In this document: piece by piece, positions 1 to 9,137 of the stretch
Layout: each line of letters opens with the position of its first letter
Numbering within the stretch: the stretch's first letter is position 1
NCBI GenBank assembly: GCA_036560485.1
Contig: DATBRC010000057.1
Location: 144,361-208,360, forward strand
From: DATBRC01 sp036560485
Lineage (GTDB): Bacteria > Pseudomonadota > Gammaproteobacteria > Burkholderiales > Burkholderiaceae_D
DNA: 64,000 nt
Reading direction: 5' to 3'
Made by a program: the position numbers and the translations under genes
The notes under the pieces: model-generated
What the model was told of the DNA's origin: nothing
The model's database searches: none
The model's input: only the letters and a program-made list of their open reading frames with translations

Positions 1-1
1 G

Positions 2-250
2 TCGCTTTTTAAAAGCACGCAGCTTTCAATTGAAGAATCGATTCATAACGAGCGATTGACGAAGGGCCATGAGCTCTTGTCGTCCGCAGCATATCGAGGG
101 AAATCCGTGTCGCAGCTGGCTTACCAGGCAGGTTTCAATCACGCGGGTCATTTCAGCCGCTTGTTCAAGGAGCGCTTCGGCATTTCACCGATTGATTTCA
201 GAAAGCAGGCTGCCAGCACCTGGAACTTGCGCGCATCAGCAAAAAATTAA
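2..250 (+). CDS. AraC-family regulator, C-terminal fragment (5' end outside window)
   Basis: The reading frame is open from the first bases of the window and ends in TAA at 248-250. The visible 82 residues are the second half of an AraC/XylS DNA-binding domain. The segment SVSQLAYQAGFNHAGHFSRL, followed by FKERFGISPIDFRK, is the classic second helix-turn-helix with its conserved Gly-Phe and Pro. About 15 extra residues follow the domain. The effector-binding half lies upstream of the window, so ligand and targets cannot be judged. The TTG at 56 is inside the domain and is not a real start. Confidence 0.85.
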   Translation, partial: SLFKSTQLSIEESIHNERLTKGHELLSSAAYRGKSVSQLAYQAGFNHAGHFSRLFKERFGISPIDFRKQAASTWNLRASAKN

Positions 251-417
251 AATAGGGTGCAGGCGGCAATTTCTGAAAAGATGATTGCACAGCCGCTCTG
301 CATGTCACAAGTTGATACCGCCAATCGATAGACGCCATCAGGCGTTTCATTGCCGGTTCGTGAATTGATTGTCCGATTCACGCTATCATTCAATCCCGTT
401 CCTTCTCCCTTTTAATC

Positions 418-996
418 ATGACGCTACTCCGCTGCTCATGGGCCAACCCGGCCAATCCGCGCTATCTTGCCTATCACGACCATGAATGGGGCGTGCCCTG
501 TCACGACGAAACGCGTCTGTTCGAAATGCTCAATCTCGAAGGTGCGCAAGCAGGGCTGAGTTGGGAAACCATTTTGAATAAACGCGACAACTATCGCGAA
601 TTGTTCGATCAGTGGGATGCCGCAAAAATTGCGCGCTACGACCAAACCAAAGTGGCGGCGCTGCTGGCAAATCCCGGTATCGTCCGCAATCGTTTGAAAG
701 TAGCCGCCACCATCACCAATGCACAAGCCTATTTGCGCTTGTGCGATGAGGTCGGTGGGCTCACGCCATTTTTATGGAGTTATGTGGGCGGCACACCGAT
801 TCAAAATGCGTGGAATGGCGTGGAGAGATTGCCGGCCAAGACCGAACTGTCCGATTGCATATCGAAGGATCTGGCAGGGCGCGGTTTCAAATTCGTCGGC
901 TCGACGATTATTTACGCCTACATGCAAGCGATCGGCATGGTTAACGACCATAGCGTGTCATGCTTTTGTCATGCGCCGCTGGCAGGCAAGGCTTGA
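418..996 (+). CDS. tag: DNA-3-methyladenine glycosylase I
   Basis: Removes 3-methyladenine from alkylated DNA as the first step of base excision repair. The protein is 192 aa, the usual family length. The zinc-binding residues expected for Tag are present: Cys6 (RCSW), His20 (YHDHEWG), and near the C-terminus His178 and Cys182 (NDHSVSC). The LEGAQAGLSW segment carries the base-recognition glutamate (Glu41). The gene stands alone, and its end is 10 bp from the convergent SET-domain gene. Other alkylation-repair genes (ogt and Ada-AlkA) lie about 58 kb away in this window. Confidence 0.95.
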   Translation: MTLLRCSWANPANPRYLAYHDHEWGVPCHDETRLFEMLNLEGAQAGLSWETILNKRDNYRELFDQWDAAKIARYDQTKVAALLANPGIVRNRLKVAATITNAQAYLRLCDEVGGLTPFLWSYVGGTPIQNAWNGVERLPAKTELSDCISKDLAGRGFKFVGSTIIYAYMQAIGMVNDHSVSCFCHAPLAGKA

Positions 997-1005
997 GGTC
1001 GTAAG

Positions 1006-1527
1006 TTATTTACTTTTTCTGCGCTTCGGCGCCAGCATCGTGCGACGGCAACTGCTGGTTCCGCAGCGGCACTCATACGCACGCTTGATCGATGCCGTGT
1101 AGCGTTCCTCAACGACTAGTCCATAGTCGTAATTCAGCTCCTCACCGCATTCAATATCACGTAGTGCATGAATGAAGATGTGGCCATCCTCTTCCCGTGC
1201 TTCGCAATTCGGTTCGCAAGCATGGTTAATCCAGCGCGCATCGTTGCCGCCATCGATGACTTTCCCGTTTTCCAGACTAAAGTAAAAAGTATGGGTGGGA
1301 TTGTCAGGGCTGGGGTTGTAGCGCTTTACAGCCTGTTTTGCACTGATGATTTCACCGGTATATTCAATGATGAACGCGCCGGCAGGGATCTTTCGCATGG
1401 CGAATACACCCTTGCCGTGGATTCTTGAATCACGCACCGTGAAGTAAGGTGTCGTATCCAGATCGGTTGCTGCGAGCGCTGCTGAGGCGCTCATGTTCGG
1501 CTGATGTCCTGCTGATGATAAATGCAT
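1006..1527 (-). CDS. SET domain-containing protein (putative protein-lysine methyltransferase)
   Basis: 173 aa. The whole SET fold is visible: GKGVFAMRKIPAG at about residue 38, EYTGEI at about 55, RWINHACEPNCEA at about 98 (the NHxxxPN cofactor and substrate motif) and GEELNYDYG at about 128. A post-SET cysteine cluster CRCGTSSC at about 153 could bind zinc. SET proteins transfer a methyl group from SAM to lysine; the bacterial substrate is unknown and cannot be read from the sequence. The first ~28 residues are low in conserved features. The gene is monocistronic and convergent with tag. Confidence 0.88.
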   Translation of the reverse strand: MHLSSAGHQPNMSASAALAATDLDTTPYFTVRDSRIHGKGVFAMRKIPAGAFIIEYTGEIISAKQAVKRYNPSPDNPTHTFYFSLENGKVIDGGNDARWINHACEPNCEAREEDGHIFIHALRDIECGEELNYDYGLVVEERYTASIKRAYECRCGTSSCRRTMLAPKRRKSK

Positions 1528-1666
1528 CGTAAAACCTACTTTAAGTCTATTTGCACAGAGATCAGCATTCTACTGAAAATTTGATAAGTGCGCGTACCTT
1601 ACTCAGAGGCGCAAGGTATTATTTACATCTTATTTGAGCCGTAACACGATTTCATCAGGAGGTAAT

Positions 1667-3802
1667 ATGCCTAAGATAGTTAAATATGTCGCCATTGCAA
1701 TCGGTGTATCGATCGCGTTATTGCTGATCGTTATCGGGATCGTGGCAGCGACTTTCAATCCCAATGACTATAAGCCGCTGATCATCAAATTGGTGCAGGA
1801 AAAAAAGGAGCGCACCTTATCGATCCCCGGCGACATCAAGCTCACGTTTTTCCCCAAGATCGGTGCCGACCTCGGCAAGATCAGTCTATCTGAACACAAA
1901 AGCAGTGCCGAGTTTGCTTCAATCAACAGCGCCAAGGTTTCGCTGGCGTTGTGGCCATTGCTATCCAAGAATTTGGTGGTTGACCGTATTGTGATCGATG
2001 GTCTCAGCGCCAACCTGAAGCGCTTCAAGGATGGCACTACCAACATCGACGATCTCCTTTCAAAGGATCAATCCAGCGGTGGCGAACAAATCAAGTTCGC
2101 TATCGATAGTGTGCATGTCAGCAATGCCAGGGTAGTGTTCGACGGCCAGCAACAGAATCGCAAAGTGGAGCTTGCGAACGTCAATATTGATACCGACGAG
2201 GTCGCCAATAATGTGCCGAGCAAGCTTTCACTTTCTGCCGATATTAAAAACAACCAGCCGAACGTCGCGGTCAAGGTCATAGTCAAGACCGGCTTCACTT
2301 TCGATATGGATCAGAAGCATTACGTACTGAAAGGTCTGGATGCAGCGGTCAATGGTGCGTTACTGGACTATACCGACGTAGCGCTCAAGGCTGCCGGCGA
2401 TGTCGATTTAAAAATGGCAAGCGAGCAGTTTGCATTGGATGGCATCGCACTATCAGCCAGTGCCAGACATGCCGGCCAGATCATTGATGCAAAGTTCGAC
2501 GTGCCGAAATTGGCTGTCACGAACAGCAAAGTGTCAGGTGCGAAAATAAGTGGCCAGGCCAAGCTTACTGAAGGAGCGAAAATTATTACGGCAGAATTTT
2601 CGGCGCCGTCATTTGATGGCACGCCGCAGGCATTCAAGGTATCTGATTTAACGCTCAATGCCGGCATCAAGGATGCCACGATGGACATGAAGGCAAAGGT
2701 AACTGGAATGATTGCAGGCGATCTTGATAAGCAAACCGTTGCGGCAACTCTCAAAGGCAATCTGGATGAAAGCGCATTTGATGCGAAGCTGGGCGTCGTC
2801 AAGTTTTCACCATTGGCGCTGACGTTTGATGTCGGAATCGACAAGCTGGACGTCGATCGCTATCAGAGCAAATCAACTGCAGCTGCAACACCGCAGAAAG
2901 CCGAGCCTGAAAAGCCGCTGGATCTGTCCTCTTTAAAAACATTGAACGCAAAAGGCAGCCTGAAAGTTGGTGCATTGAAGGTTGAAAATATTAAAGCATC
3001 GAATGTACGGATTGATATCAACGCAGCCGACGGCAAGGTCGAGGTGAATCCGCTGGCCGCCAATTTGTATGGCGGCAGCGTAGCAGGCTCGATGACCTTG
3101 ACTGCGACAAGCACACCGCATTTGGCGATGCGTCAGAAGTTGACGAGCATCAGCGTCGGCCCGTTGTTGAAAGATGCGATCGATAAGGAGCCAATCGATG
3201 GAAAAGGCGATGTGCAGATCGATGTGACGACGCAAGGTGCAATGGTCAGCCAGATGAAGAAAGTGCTGGCTGGTACTGCGCAACTGGAATTGCGCGATGG
3301 TGCAATACACGGCATTAATCTCGCGCAAATGATACGCGATGCCAAGGCAAAACTGAGTGCGGTCAACGGAGGGACGCAGCAGACGGGCACGAGTTCCGCC
3401 GGCGAAAAAACCGACTTTAGCGAATTGAAAGCCAGCTTCCGTATCGCCAATGGCATCGCGCACAATGATGACTTGAGTGCGAAGTCCCCATTGATTCGTG
3501 TAGGCGGCGCGGGCGACATCGATATTGCAAATGAGCGATTGGATTATCTGGTAAAGGCCACGGTGGTCAGCACATTGCAAGGGCAAGGCGGTCCGGAGTT
3601 GCAGGCATTGAAAGGCGTGACGATACCGGTGAAGTTGACGGGACCATTTACGGCTATCGGCTGGAAGATCGATTTCGACAGCATGGTCAACGATCTCGCA
3701 AAGCAAAAACTCGACACCAAGAAAGAGCAAATTAAAGAAGAAGCCAAGACCAAGGTGGAACAACAATTGAAGGAAGGCTTGAAAGGTTTGTTTGGAAAAT
3801 AA
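1667..3802 (+). CDS. AsmA family protein
   Basis: 711 aa from the ATG at 1667, chosen because AGGAGG lies 5 bases upstream; an in-frame TTG at 1634 would add 11 residues without a better ribosome site. One N-terminal membrane helix (about residues 5-27) is followed by a long, repetitive, beta-rich periplasmic region. That is the layout of AsmA/TamB-like proteins, which are linked to outer-membrane lipid homeostasis. The C-terminal AsmA_2-like part (about residues 480-690) precedes a Lys/Glu-rich tail. Its end overlaps the start of mnmC by 11 bases, suggesting co-transcription. Confidence 0.88.
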   Translation: MPKIVKYVAIAIGVSIALLLIVIGIVAATFNPNDYKPLIIKLVQEKKERTLSIPGDIKLTFFPKIGADLGKISLSEHKSSAEFASINSAKVSLALWPLLSKNLVVDRIVIDGLSANLKRFKDGTTNIDDLLSKDQSSGGEQIKFAIDSVHVSNARVVFDGQQQNRKVELANVNIDTDEVANNVPSKLSLSADIKNNQPNVAVKVIVKTGFTFDMDQKHYVLKGLDAAVNGALLDYTDVALKAAGDVDLKMASEQFALDGIALSASARHAGQIIDAKFDVPKLAVTNSKVSGAKISGQAKLTEGAKIITAEFSAPSFDGTPQAFKVSDLTLNAGIKDATMDMKAKVTGMIAGDLDKQTVAATLKGNLDESAFDAKLGVVKFSPLALTFDVGIDKLDVDRYQSKSTAAATPQKAEPEKPLDLSSLKTLNAKGSLKVGALKVENIKASNVRIDINAADGKVEVNPLAANLYGGSVAGSMTLTATSTPHLAMRQKLTSISVGPLLKDAIDKEPIDGKGDVQIDVTTQGAMVSQMKKVLAGTAQLELRDGAIHGINLAQMIRDAKAKLSAVNGGTQQTGTSSAGEKTDFSELKASFRIANGIAHNDDLSAKSPLIRVGGAGDIDIANERLDYLVKATVVSTLQGQGGPELQALKGVTIPVKLTGPFTAIGWKIDFDSMVNDLAKQKLDTKKEQIKEEAKTKVEQQLKEGLKGLFGK

Positions 3803-5576
3803 ACAAGTCACCGATCAACTTGTTGCGTGCTGGCGTAACGCTGAACGGTTTGTCGTTCTCGATGCTTGCCGTGATGCCGGATCAAATTTTTTATCTGCGT
3901 GGACAGCATGGCGCGCGGATCCGGCACGACCTTCGCAATTGCATTATCTGGCAATTGTCGGAAGTACATCGCCGTTTATAACAGCGTTGCAATCAGGCTC
4001 GCATTCTTCCGAGTCGGCTTCGCTGATTGAGGAATTGCGCGGGGTTTTGCCGCCATTGGTTTCTGGATTTCATCGTTTATTGCTTGACGATGAACGTATC
4101 GTATTGACTTTGATGGTCGGCGATATCGATGCGTGTATGCCGCAGATCAATGCCAGTGTTAATGCATTTTTTCTTGATGCAACGCTTACAGTCAATATCG
4201 CCAAGAGGTTAAGCAAATTGGCTGCACAAGATGCCGCGCTGGTTTGCGGAAACATATCGAACGATACGCAACAGATATTGCGGCAAGCGGGGTTTGACTT
4301 CATATCTGAGAGCAGCCATGCTGATGTACGAGCAATACACGCACGATTCGCACCACACTGGCGTCAGCCATTGAGTGCTGAAAAGCGAGAGCGTAAAGCC
4401 ATCGTCATCGGTGCCGGTTTGGCCGGTAGTGCCGCCTGTGAACGACTCGCCGTGCGCGGCTGGCAACTTGCATTGATTGAGCGCCATGCACAACCGGCAC
4501 AGGAAGCGTCCGGCAATCTGGCTGGCATTTTCATGCCGCTATTGTCGAAAGATGACAATCCGACTGCACGGCTGACGCGTGCCGCTTATTTTTTTGCGCA
4601 TCAGTTGTGGCAACGTATCGGCGGCATCGGCAATGCATTTTCCGGTGAAGCCTGCGGCGTGCTGCAGCTGGCACGTGATGCGGCGCATGCACAGGTGCAG
4701 CAGCAGATGATGCAGCGGTGGCAGTATCCGGCCGAATTCGTGCAGTGGTTGCAAGCTGATGAGGCCGCAAGATTGTTAGGCCATGCGGTGCCGAATGGCG
4801 GCTGTTTTTTTGCGCAAGGCGGCTGGGCAAATCCTGCAGGCGTGTGCCGTGCTTTATTAAATGCTTGCGCTGACAAACTCGAAACGCATTTTTCGCAAAG
4901 CGTGCTTGCGCTTGAACGCATCGATGATCAATGGCAGGTATACGATGCAAACGGCAATCTGATTGCGCAAGCACCTATCGTTATCCTGGCAAATGGTGCG
5001 GATGCGTTAAGCTTCTCGCAAGCGCGCCTGTTGCCATTGGCTTCAGTGCGAGGGCAGGTCACCAATGTTGCCGCTGCTGCGTTGCCCGATTTGCCGGTTG
5101 TGGTTTGTCGGGAGGGTTATCTCACACGGACGTCACAAGGCATGTGCAGTATCGGCGCATCGTATGATCAGGATGATGACCCGCTGCCACAGCGCAGCAG
5201 CGATGTAGAAAATTGCGCGAGGTTAAACCAGATGCTGCCGGGTATTTTGCTTGACCTGGATCATGTGACGTATCAAAGCCGCGTGGCATTTCGTTGCGTA
5301 TCAACCGATCGCTTGCCGCTGGTCGGCGCATTGCCGGATATGGCGGCGGCATTTCGCGGTGATCGCTTGCGGGATGTGCCGCGCTTGCCTGGGCTATATG
5401 GTTTGCTCGGTTATGCGTCGCGCGGTTTGATCTGGTCATCGTTTGCGGCTGAACTGTTGGCTGCGCAATTGGAAGGCGAGCCGTTGCCATTGGAAAGCGA
5501 TTTGGCCGATGCGCTTGATCCAGCGCGTTTTTTATTGAAAATGCATCGTAAAAATATCGCGCCGGATACTAAATAA
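3792..5576 (+). CDS. mnmC: MnmC-type FAD-dependent tRNA cmnm5s2U oxidoreductase with decayed methyltransferase half
   Basis: 594 aa from a TTG inside the end of the AsmA gene. From about residue 200 the protein is a DAO-type FAD oxidase (VIGAGLAGSAAC dinucleotide motif). This is the MnmC part that converts cmnm5s2U34 to nm5s2U34 in the tRNA wobble position. Bifunctional MnmC also has an N-terminal SAM methyltransferase. Here that half is recognisable (FLSAWTAWRADP, GFHRLLLDDERI, VNAFFLD) but about 50 residues are missing at the N-terminus, the GFGxGxNF SAM loop reads CRDAGSNF, and the DGFAPxxNP segment is absent. I infer that only the oxidase is active. Confidence 0.88.
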   Translation: MENKQVTDQLVACWRNAERFVVLDACRDAGSNFLSAWTAWRADPARPSQLHYLAIVGSTSPFITALQSGSHSSESASLIEELRGVLPPLVSGFHRLLLDDERIVLTLMVGDIDACMPQINASVNAFFLDATLTVNIAKRLSKLAAQDAALVCGNISNDTQQILRQAGFDFISESSHADVRAIHARFAPHWRQPLSAEKRERKAIVIGAGLAGSAACERLAVRGWQLALIERHAQPAQEASGNLAGIFMPLLSKDDNPTARLTRAAYFFAHQLWQRIGGIGNAFSGEACGVLQLARDAAHAQVQQQMMQRWQYPAEFVQWLQADEAARLLGHAVPNGGCFFAQGGWANPAGVCRALLNACADKLETHFSQSVLALERIDDQWQVYDANGNLIAQAPIVILANGADALSFSQARLLPLASVRGQVTNVAAAALPDLPVVVCREGYLTRTSQGMCSIGASYDQDDDPLPQRSSDVENCARLNQMLPGILLDLDHVTYQSRVAFRCVSTDRLPLVGALPDMAAAFRGDRLRDVPRLPGLYGLLGYASRGLIWSSFAAELLAAQLEGEPLPLESDLADALDPARFLLKMHRKNIAPDTK

Positions 5577-5595
5577 AAATATCCCGCTCATCACA

Positions 5596-6384
5596 TCAAA
5601 CGCCAATCATCGCCGTCAGCATACTGATGGATCCACCTTCTATTCCATCAACGACGATCGAAATGGATTCACCTTCTTGTTTGGTGCCAATGATATATAG
5701 CAATGGCAAGAAATGTTCTGACGTCGGAATAGAAAGCTTGGCATCCGGCCCCTCTTGCTGATAGTTCACAATTTGCTCAAGTTCGCCACGCAACAAGTGA
5801 CCACGCACTTTGTCATTGAAACGTGTAGCCCAATCAAAGGCGGCCGCATCACCCCAAATCATGCTGCGCAAATTGTGCACGACATTGCCGCTGCCAATGA
5901 CAAGAATGCCTTCTTCGCGCAAGGCTGCCAACTTGCGCCCCACATCAAAATGAAAACCGGCCGGTTGTGTCACATCAATACTCAGCTGAATGACCGGCAC
6001 ATCCGCGTTGGGATAAGTGTGACGCAGCACAGCCCAGGTGCCGTGATCCAAGCCCCATGCATGGTCCAAATGCACATCGATCGGTGCCAGCAGATCGCGC
6101 ACACGCTGTGCCAGAGCCGGATCGCCTGGCGCCGGATATTGCATATCAAACAGCGCTTGCGGAAAACCGCCAAAATCGTGAATGGTTTTAGGCATCGCCA
6201 TCACGGTCACGGCTGTGCCGCGTGTGGTCCAATGCGCAGAAATGGCCAGAATCGCCTTGGGCCGCGGCAATGATGCGCCCAATTGCCGCCATGCCTTGGT
6301 GTAGGCGTTCTCTTCGATTGCGTACATCGGATTGCCATGGCCAAAAAATATGGCAGGCATGCGGTTACGTGGCTCGGCGCTCAT
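5596..6384 (-). CDS. ygiD: Extradiol ring-cleavage dioxygenase of the DODA/LigB type (YgiD-like)
   Basis: 262 aa. FFGHGNPM (His16) and AISAHWTTRG (His51) are the N-terminal metal-ligand motifs of class III extradiol dioxygenases, followed by HAWGLDHGTWAVL and a PTSEHFLPLLY segment late in the protein. E. coli YgiD has 4,5-DOPA dioxygenase activity in vitro; the physiological substrate is not known. The ATG at 6384 is preceded by AAGGA. The gene is convergent with mnmC, with only 19 bp between them. Confidence 0.9.
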   Translation of the reverse strand: MSAEPRNRMPAIFFGHGNPMYAIEENAYTKAWRQLGASLPRPKAILAISAHWTTRGTAVTVMAMPKTIHDFGGFPQALFDMQYPAPGDPALAQRVRDLLAPIDVHLDHAWGLDHGTWAVLRHTYPNADVPVIQLSIDVTQPAGFHFDVGRKLAALREEGILVIGSGNVVHNLRSMIWGDAAAFDWATRFNDKVRGHLLRGELEQIVNYQQEGPDAKLSIPTSEHFLPLLYIIGTKQEGESISIVVDGIEGGSISMLTAMIGV

Positions 6385-6554
6385 TTTGGATTCCTTGCTG
6401 GAGTCTGATATCGGATATTAGTTTATATATGGGGCTGATGTGAATTCTATCCAGTCAAATTTTTAATCACTTTGGGTTACAAATGATGCGTTACTGCATG
6501 ATATTATCAAGTTGATTCCATCCAATACAGATAAAAAATCCTGGGGGAGACACT

Positions 6555-6614
6555 GTGATCGTGCTGATTACTTGGGTTGATTGTCCGAAGCTTAGGCTAA
6601 GGCGCATTCAATGA
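6555..6614 (+). CDS. Possible 19-codon leader peptide ORF
   Basis: A GTG at 6555 sits 5 bases after the purine-rich block GGGGGAGA, the best ribosome site in this intergenic region. It opens a 19-codon frame whose TGA (6612-6614) overlaps the ATG of the following c-di-GMP gene as ATGA. This arrangement is typical of translational coupling. The peptide (VIVLITWVDCPKLRLRRIQ) has no recognisable family. It may be chance; conservation in related genomes would be needed to trust it. Confidence 0.35.
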   Translation: MIVLITWVDCPKLRLRRIQ

Positions 6615-9082
6615 AACGACCATTTCATATTCTTATCGTTGGAGGGGGCAAGGCGCGCAGCAAGGAGTTAATGGCCGCTTGCGCAAAGGCCGGGCATGAT
6701 TGGCGGTTTGATTTCTGTGCTTCCGCCAAAGATGCTGCAACCCAATTTGATTTGTCTCCGGTGCAAGGGATTATTTTGCATGGCGAGCATCACGACATAT
6801 CGGTGCTGGCGTGCCTTCGTTCCATCCGCGAACAAAAAGATCGCGTGATACCCGTGCTGCTGATCGCGCAGCCTGATGATGAATCCATTCTGCTCAGTGC
6901 ATTTCGCATTGGTATTCAAGCACATTTGATTCAAGATGCGGCGGGACGATATCTGTCTCTATTGCCGCCATTACTGGACAAGATCATGCATGAGGCCGAG
7001 GAGCGCCATGCAATCAGTGAATTAATCCAGGAAAGTGAAGCGCGTTTCCAGGAGACTTTTGACCATGCGCCAATCGGCATGGCACTGGTCTCATTGGAAG
7101 GCAAGTGGCTGAAAATCAATCAGGCATTGTGCGACATTGTCGGCTACACGGAGCATGAGTTACTGTCGTTGTCGTTTAAAGATCTGACACACACGGAAGA
7201 TTTTCAGATCGACCAAACCTTTGTGCAACTAGTGCTCACCGATCAAATTAAAAAATATCAAATGGAGACGCGCTACACTCACAAGCAAGGACACGTCGTC
7301 CCTATCATGTTGAATGCGTCGCTGGTGCGTCATGCCGACGGCAGTCCGCGTTATTTCATTTTGAGGATTGAAGACCTGACGCAACGCAAGAAAATGGAGG
7401 ACACGCTTTTTGCTGAAAAGGATTTTGCGCAAACTGCCTTGCAATCGATTGGCGATGCAGTTATCACTACCGATGCAAATGGCAATGTCAATTACCTGAA
7501 TCCAAACGCCGAACATTTGACTGGTTGGGCCGGCAAAGATGCATTGGGCCAGCCACTTGGTAAAATTTTTGTCGTCATTCATGAAGCTACACGTGAAGCA
7601 GCCGAGAGCCCGATACCGCATGTTTTGGCAGGAGGCAAGACATTGCATTTTCCTGAAAGTGTGATCCTCGTTGCGAAACATGGCGGGGAATACTGTGTCG
7701 ATTGTTCGGCGGCGCCGATACGCGTAAAAGACGGCACAGTCAGCGGCGTGGTGTTGGTATTTCATGATGTGACTGAGGCGCGTGCGCAAACGCATAAAAT
7801 CAGCTATCAAGCCAGTCATGATGCATTGACCGGTTTGTGGAACCGTTCCGAGTTTGAATCGATGGCAACGCGATTATTGCATTCGGCCAAAGTCATGCAG
7901 ATGCATCATGCGCTAATGTATCTGGATCTGGATCAATTCAAGGTCGTCAACGATACCTGCGGCCATTTGGCCGGCGATCAACTGTTGTGCCAGCTATCGA
8001 ATCTTTTATTAAGCCATACACGCAAGTCCGATATGCTGGCGCGTCTCGGCGGAGATGAGTTCGGCATCCTGCTGGATAGCTGTCCTCCGGAAAGAGCGAA
8101 AGAGATTGCGCAGCATATCGTCGATCTCGTCAAAGCATTTCGTTTTGAATGGGAAGGAAAATTGTTTAGCGTTGGTGTGAGTATCGGCTTGATTTTCATT
8201 ACGGATCAAACCAGGGATCTTCAGTCGCTTTTAAGCGGAGCGGACACTGCGTGCTACATCGCCAAAGATAAAGGCAGAAATCGTGTCCAGGCTTTCGAGC
8301 CGCAGGATGAAGAAGTGCAGGACCGGCATGTACAGATGGATTGGGTCACGCGCATCAATAAGGCGATTGAGCAAAATCAGTTCGTATTTTATTTTCAGAA
8401 AATAATGTCGATCGACGAGAGTATGGCGCCGATCAATTATGAAATCCTGTTGCGTTACAAGGATGAAAATGGACGCTTGTTGTTGCCGCTTGCTTTTATT
8501 CCGGCCGCAGGGCGATATGGTCTGTTGCCGGCAATTGATCGTTGGGTAATCAGTACTTTATTGAGGCAACCGCCGGCTGCGTTGTTGGACGAGATTTCTG
8601 ATACGCCTGGAAAAGCGTTCATCGCGATTAACTTGTCGAGCGCCACCATCAATGAGCCGGGGTTTCAGGAATTTGTTGTGCGCGAGCTGGAAACAAGCAG
8701 GATATCGGCCAGACAAATTTGTTTTGAAATTCTGGAAACGGCGGCGATCACCAATTTGCATCGTGTCATTGAATTCATTTTTACAATGAAATCACGCGGA
8801 TGTTTATTTTCATTGGATGATTTTGGCAGTGGCTTGAGTTCTTTCGGTTATTTAAAATCGTTACCGGTCGACTATGTGAAAATCGATAGCGCTTTTGTAA
8901 AAGGTATCGTCAAAGACAAAGTCGACAATGCAATGGTGGAATCGATTCAGCGCATCAGCAAAGTGATGGGAATTAAAACCATCGCGAAAGGTGTTGAAAG
9001 CGCAGAGGTCTTGCAGCAGCTGCGAGTGATTGGTATTAACCATGCACAGGGGTTTGGACTTCATACACCCGAGTTACTTTAA
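6611..9082 (+). CDS. PAS-PAS-GGDEF-EAL cyclic-di-GMP signalling protein
   Basis: 823 aa, soluble. Order: a receiver-like domain without the usual phospho-acceptor aspartate (1-130; HGEHHD occupies that strand end), PAS (about 140-265), PAS (about 270-395), GGDEF (RLGGDEFG at about 477) and EAL (YEILLRY at about 609). The cyclase motif is intact. The phosphodiesterase half keeps NLSS, FEILE, LDDFGSG, VKIDS and AQGFGLH, but the usual AEGVE motif reads AKGVES (about 790), so hydrolysis may be impaired. I infer a cyclase or a c-di-GMP sensor. Two other GGDEF proteins are encoded at 26.3 and 30.1 kb. Confidence 0.93.
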   Translation: MKRPFHILIVGGGKARSKELMAACAKAGHDWRFDFCASAKDAATQFDLSPVQGIILHGEHHDISVLACLRSIREQKDRVIPVLLIAQPDDESILLSAFRIGIQAHLIQDAAGRYLSLLPPLLDKIMHEAEERHAISELIQESEARFQETFDHAPIGMALVSLEGKWLKINQALCDIVGYTEHELLSLSFKDLTHTEDFQIDQTFVQLVLTDQIKKYQMETRYTHKQGHVVPIMLNASLVRHADGSPRYFILRIEDLTQRKKMEDTLFAEKDFAQTALQSIGDAVITTDANGNVNYLNPNAEHLTGWAGKDALGQPLGKIFVVIHEATREAAESPIPHVLAGGKTLHFPESVILVAKHGGEYCVDCSAAPIRVKDGTVSGVVLVFHDVTEARAQTHKISYQASHDALTGLWNRSEFESMATRLLHSAKVMQMHHALMYLDLDQFKVVNDTCGHLAGDQLLCQLSNLLLSHTRKSDMLARLGGDEFGILLDSCPPERAKEIAQHIVDLVKAFRFEWEGKLFSVGVSIGLIFITDQTRDLQSLLSGADTACYIAKDKGRNRVQAFEPQDEEVQDRHVQMDWVTRINKAIEQNQFVFYFQKIMSIDESMAPINYEILLRYKDENGRLLLPLAFIPAAGRYGLLPAIDRWVISTLLRQPPAALLDEISDTPGKAFIAINLSSATINEPGFQEFVVRELETSRISARQICFEILETAAITNLHRVIEFIFTMKSRGCLFSLDDFGSGLSSFGYLKSLPVDYVKIDSAFVKGIVKDKVDNAMVESIQRISKVMGIKTIAKGVESAEVLQQLRVIGINHAQGFGLHTPELL

Positions 9083-9137
9083 GGACGCTTAATAATACGG
9101 CTAATGTTTATTTAGTAAACAGAATTTTTAAATGTCT

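Noticed and set aside
2933..3811. A 292-codon minus-strand frame inside the AsmA gene
   Set aside because: Shadow of the AsmA coding frame: no homology, and rich in Cys, His and Arg as antisense frames are.
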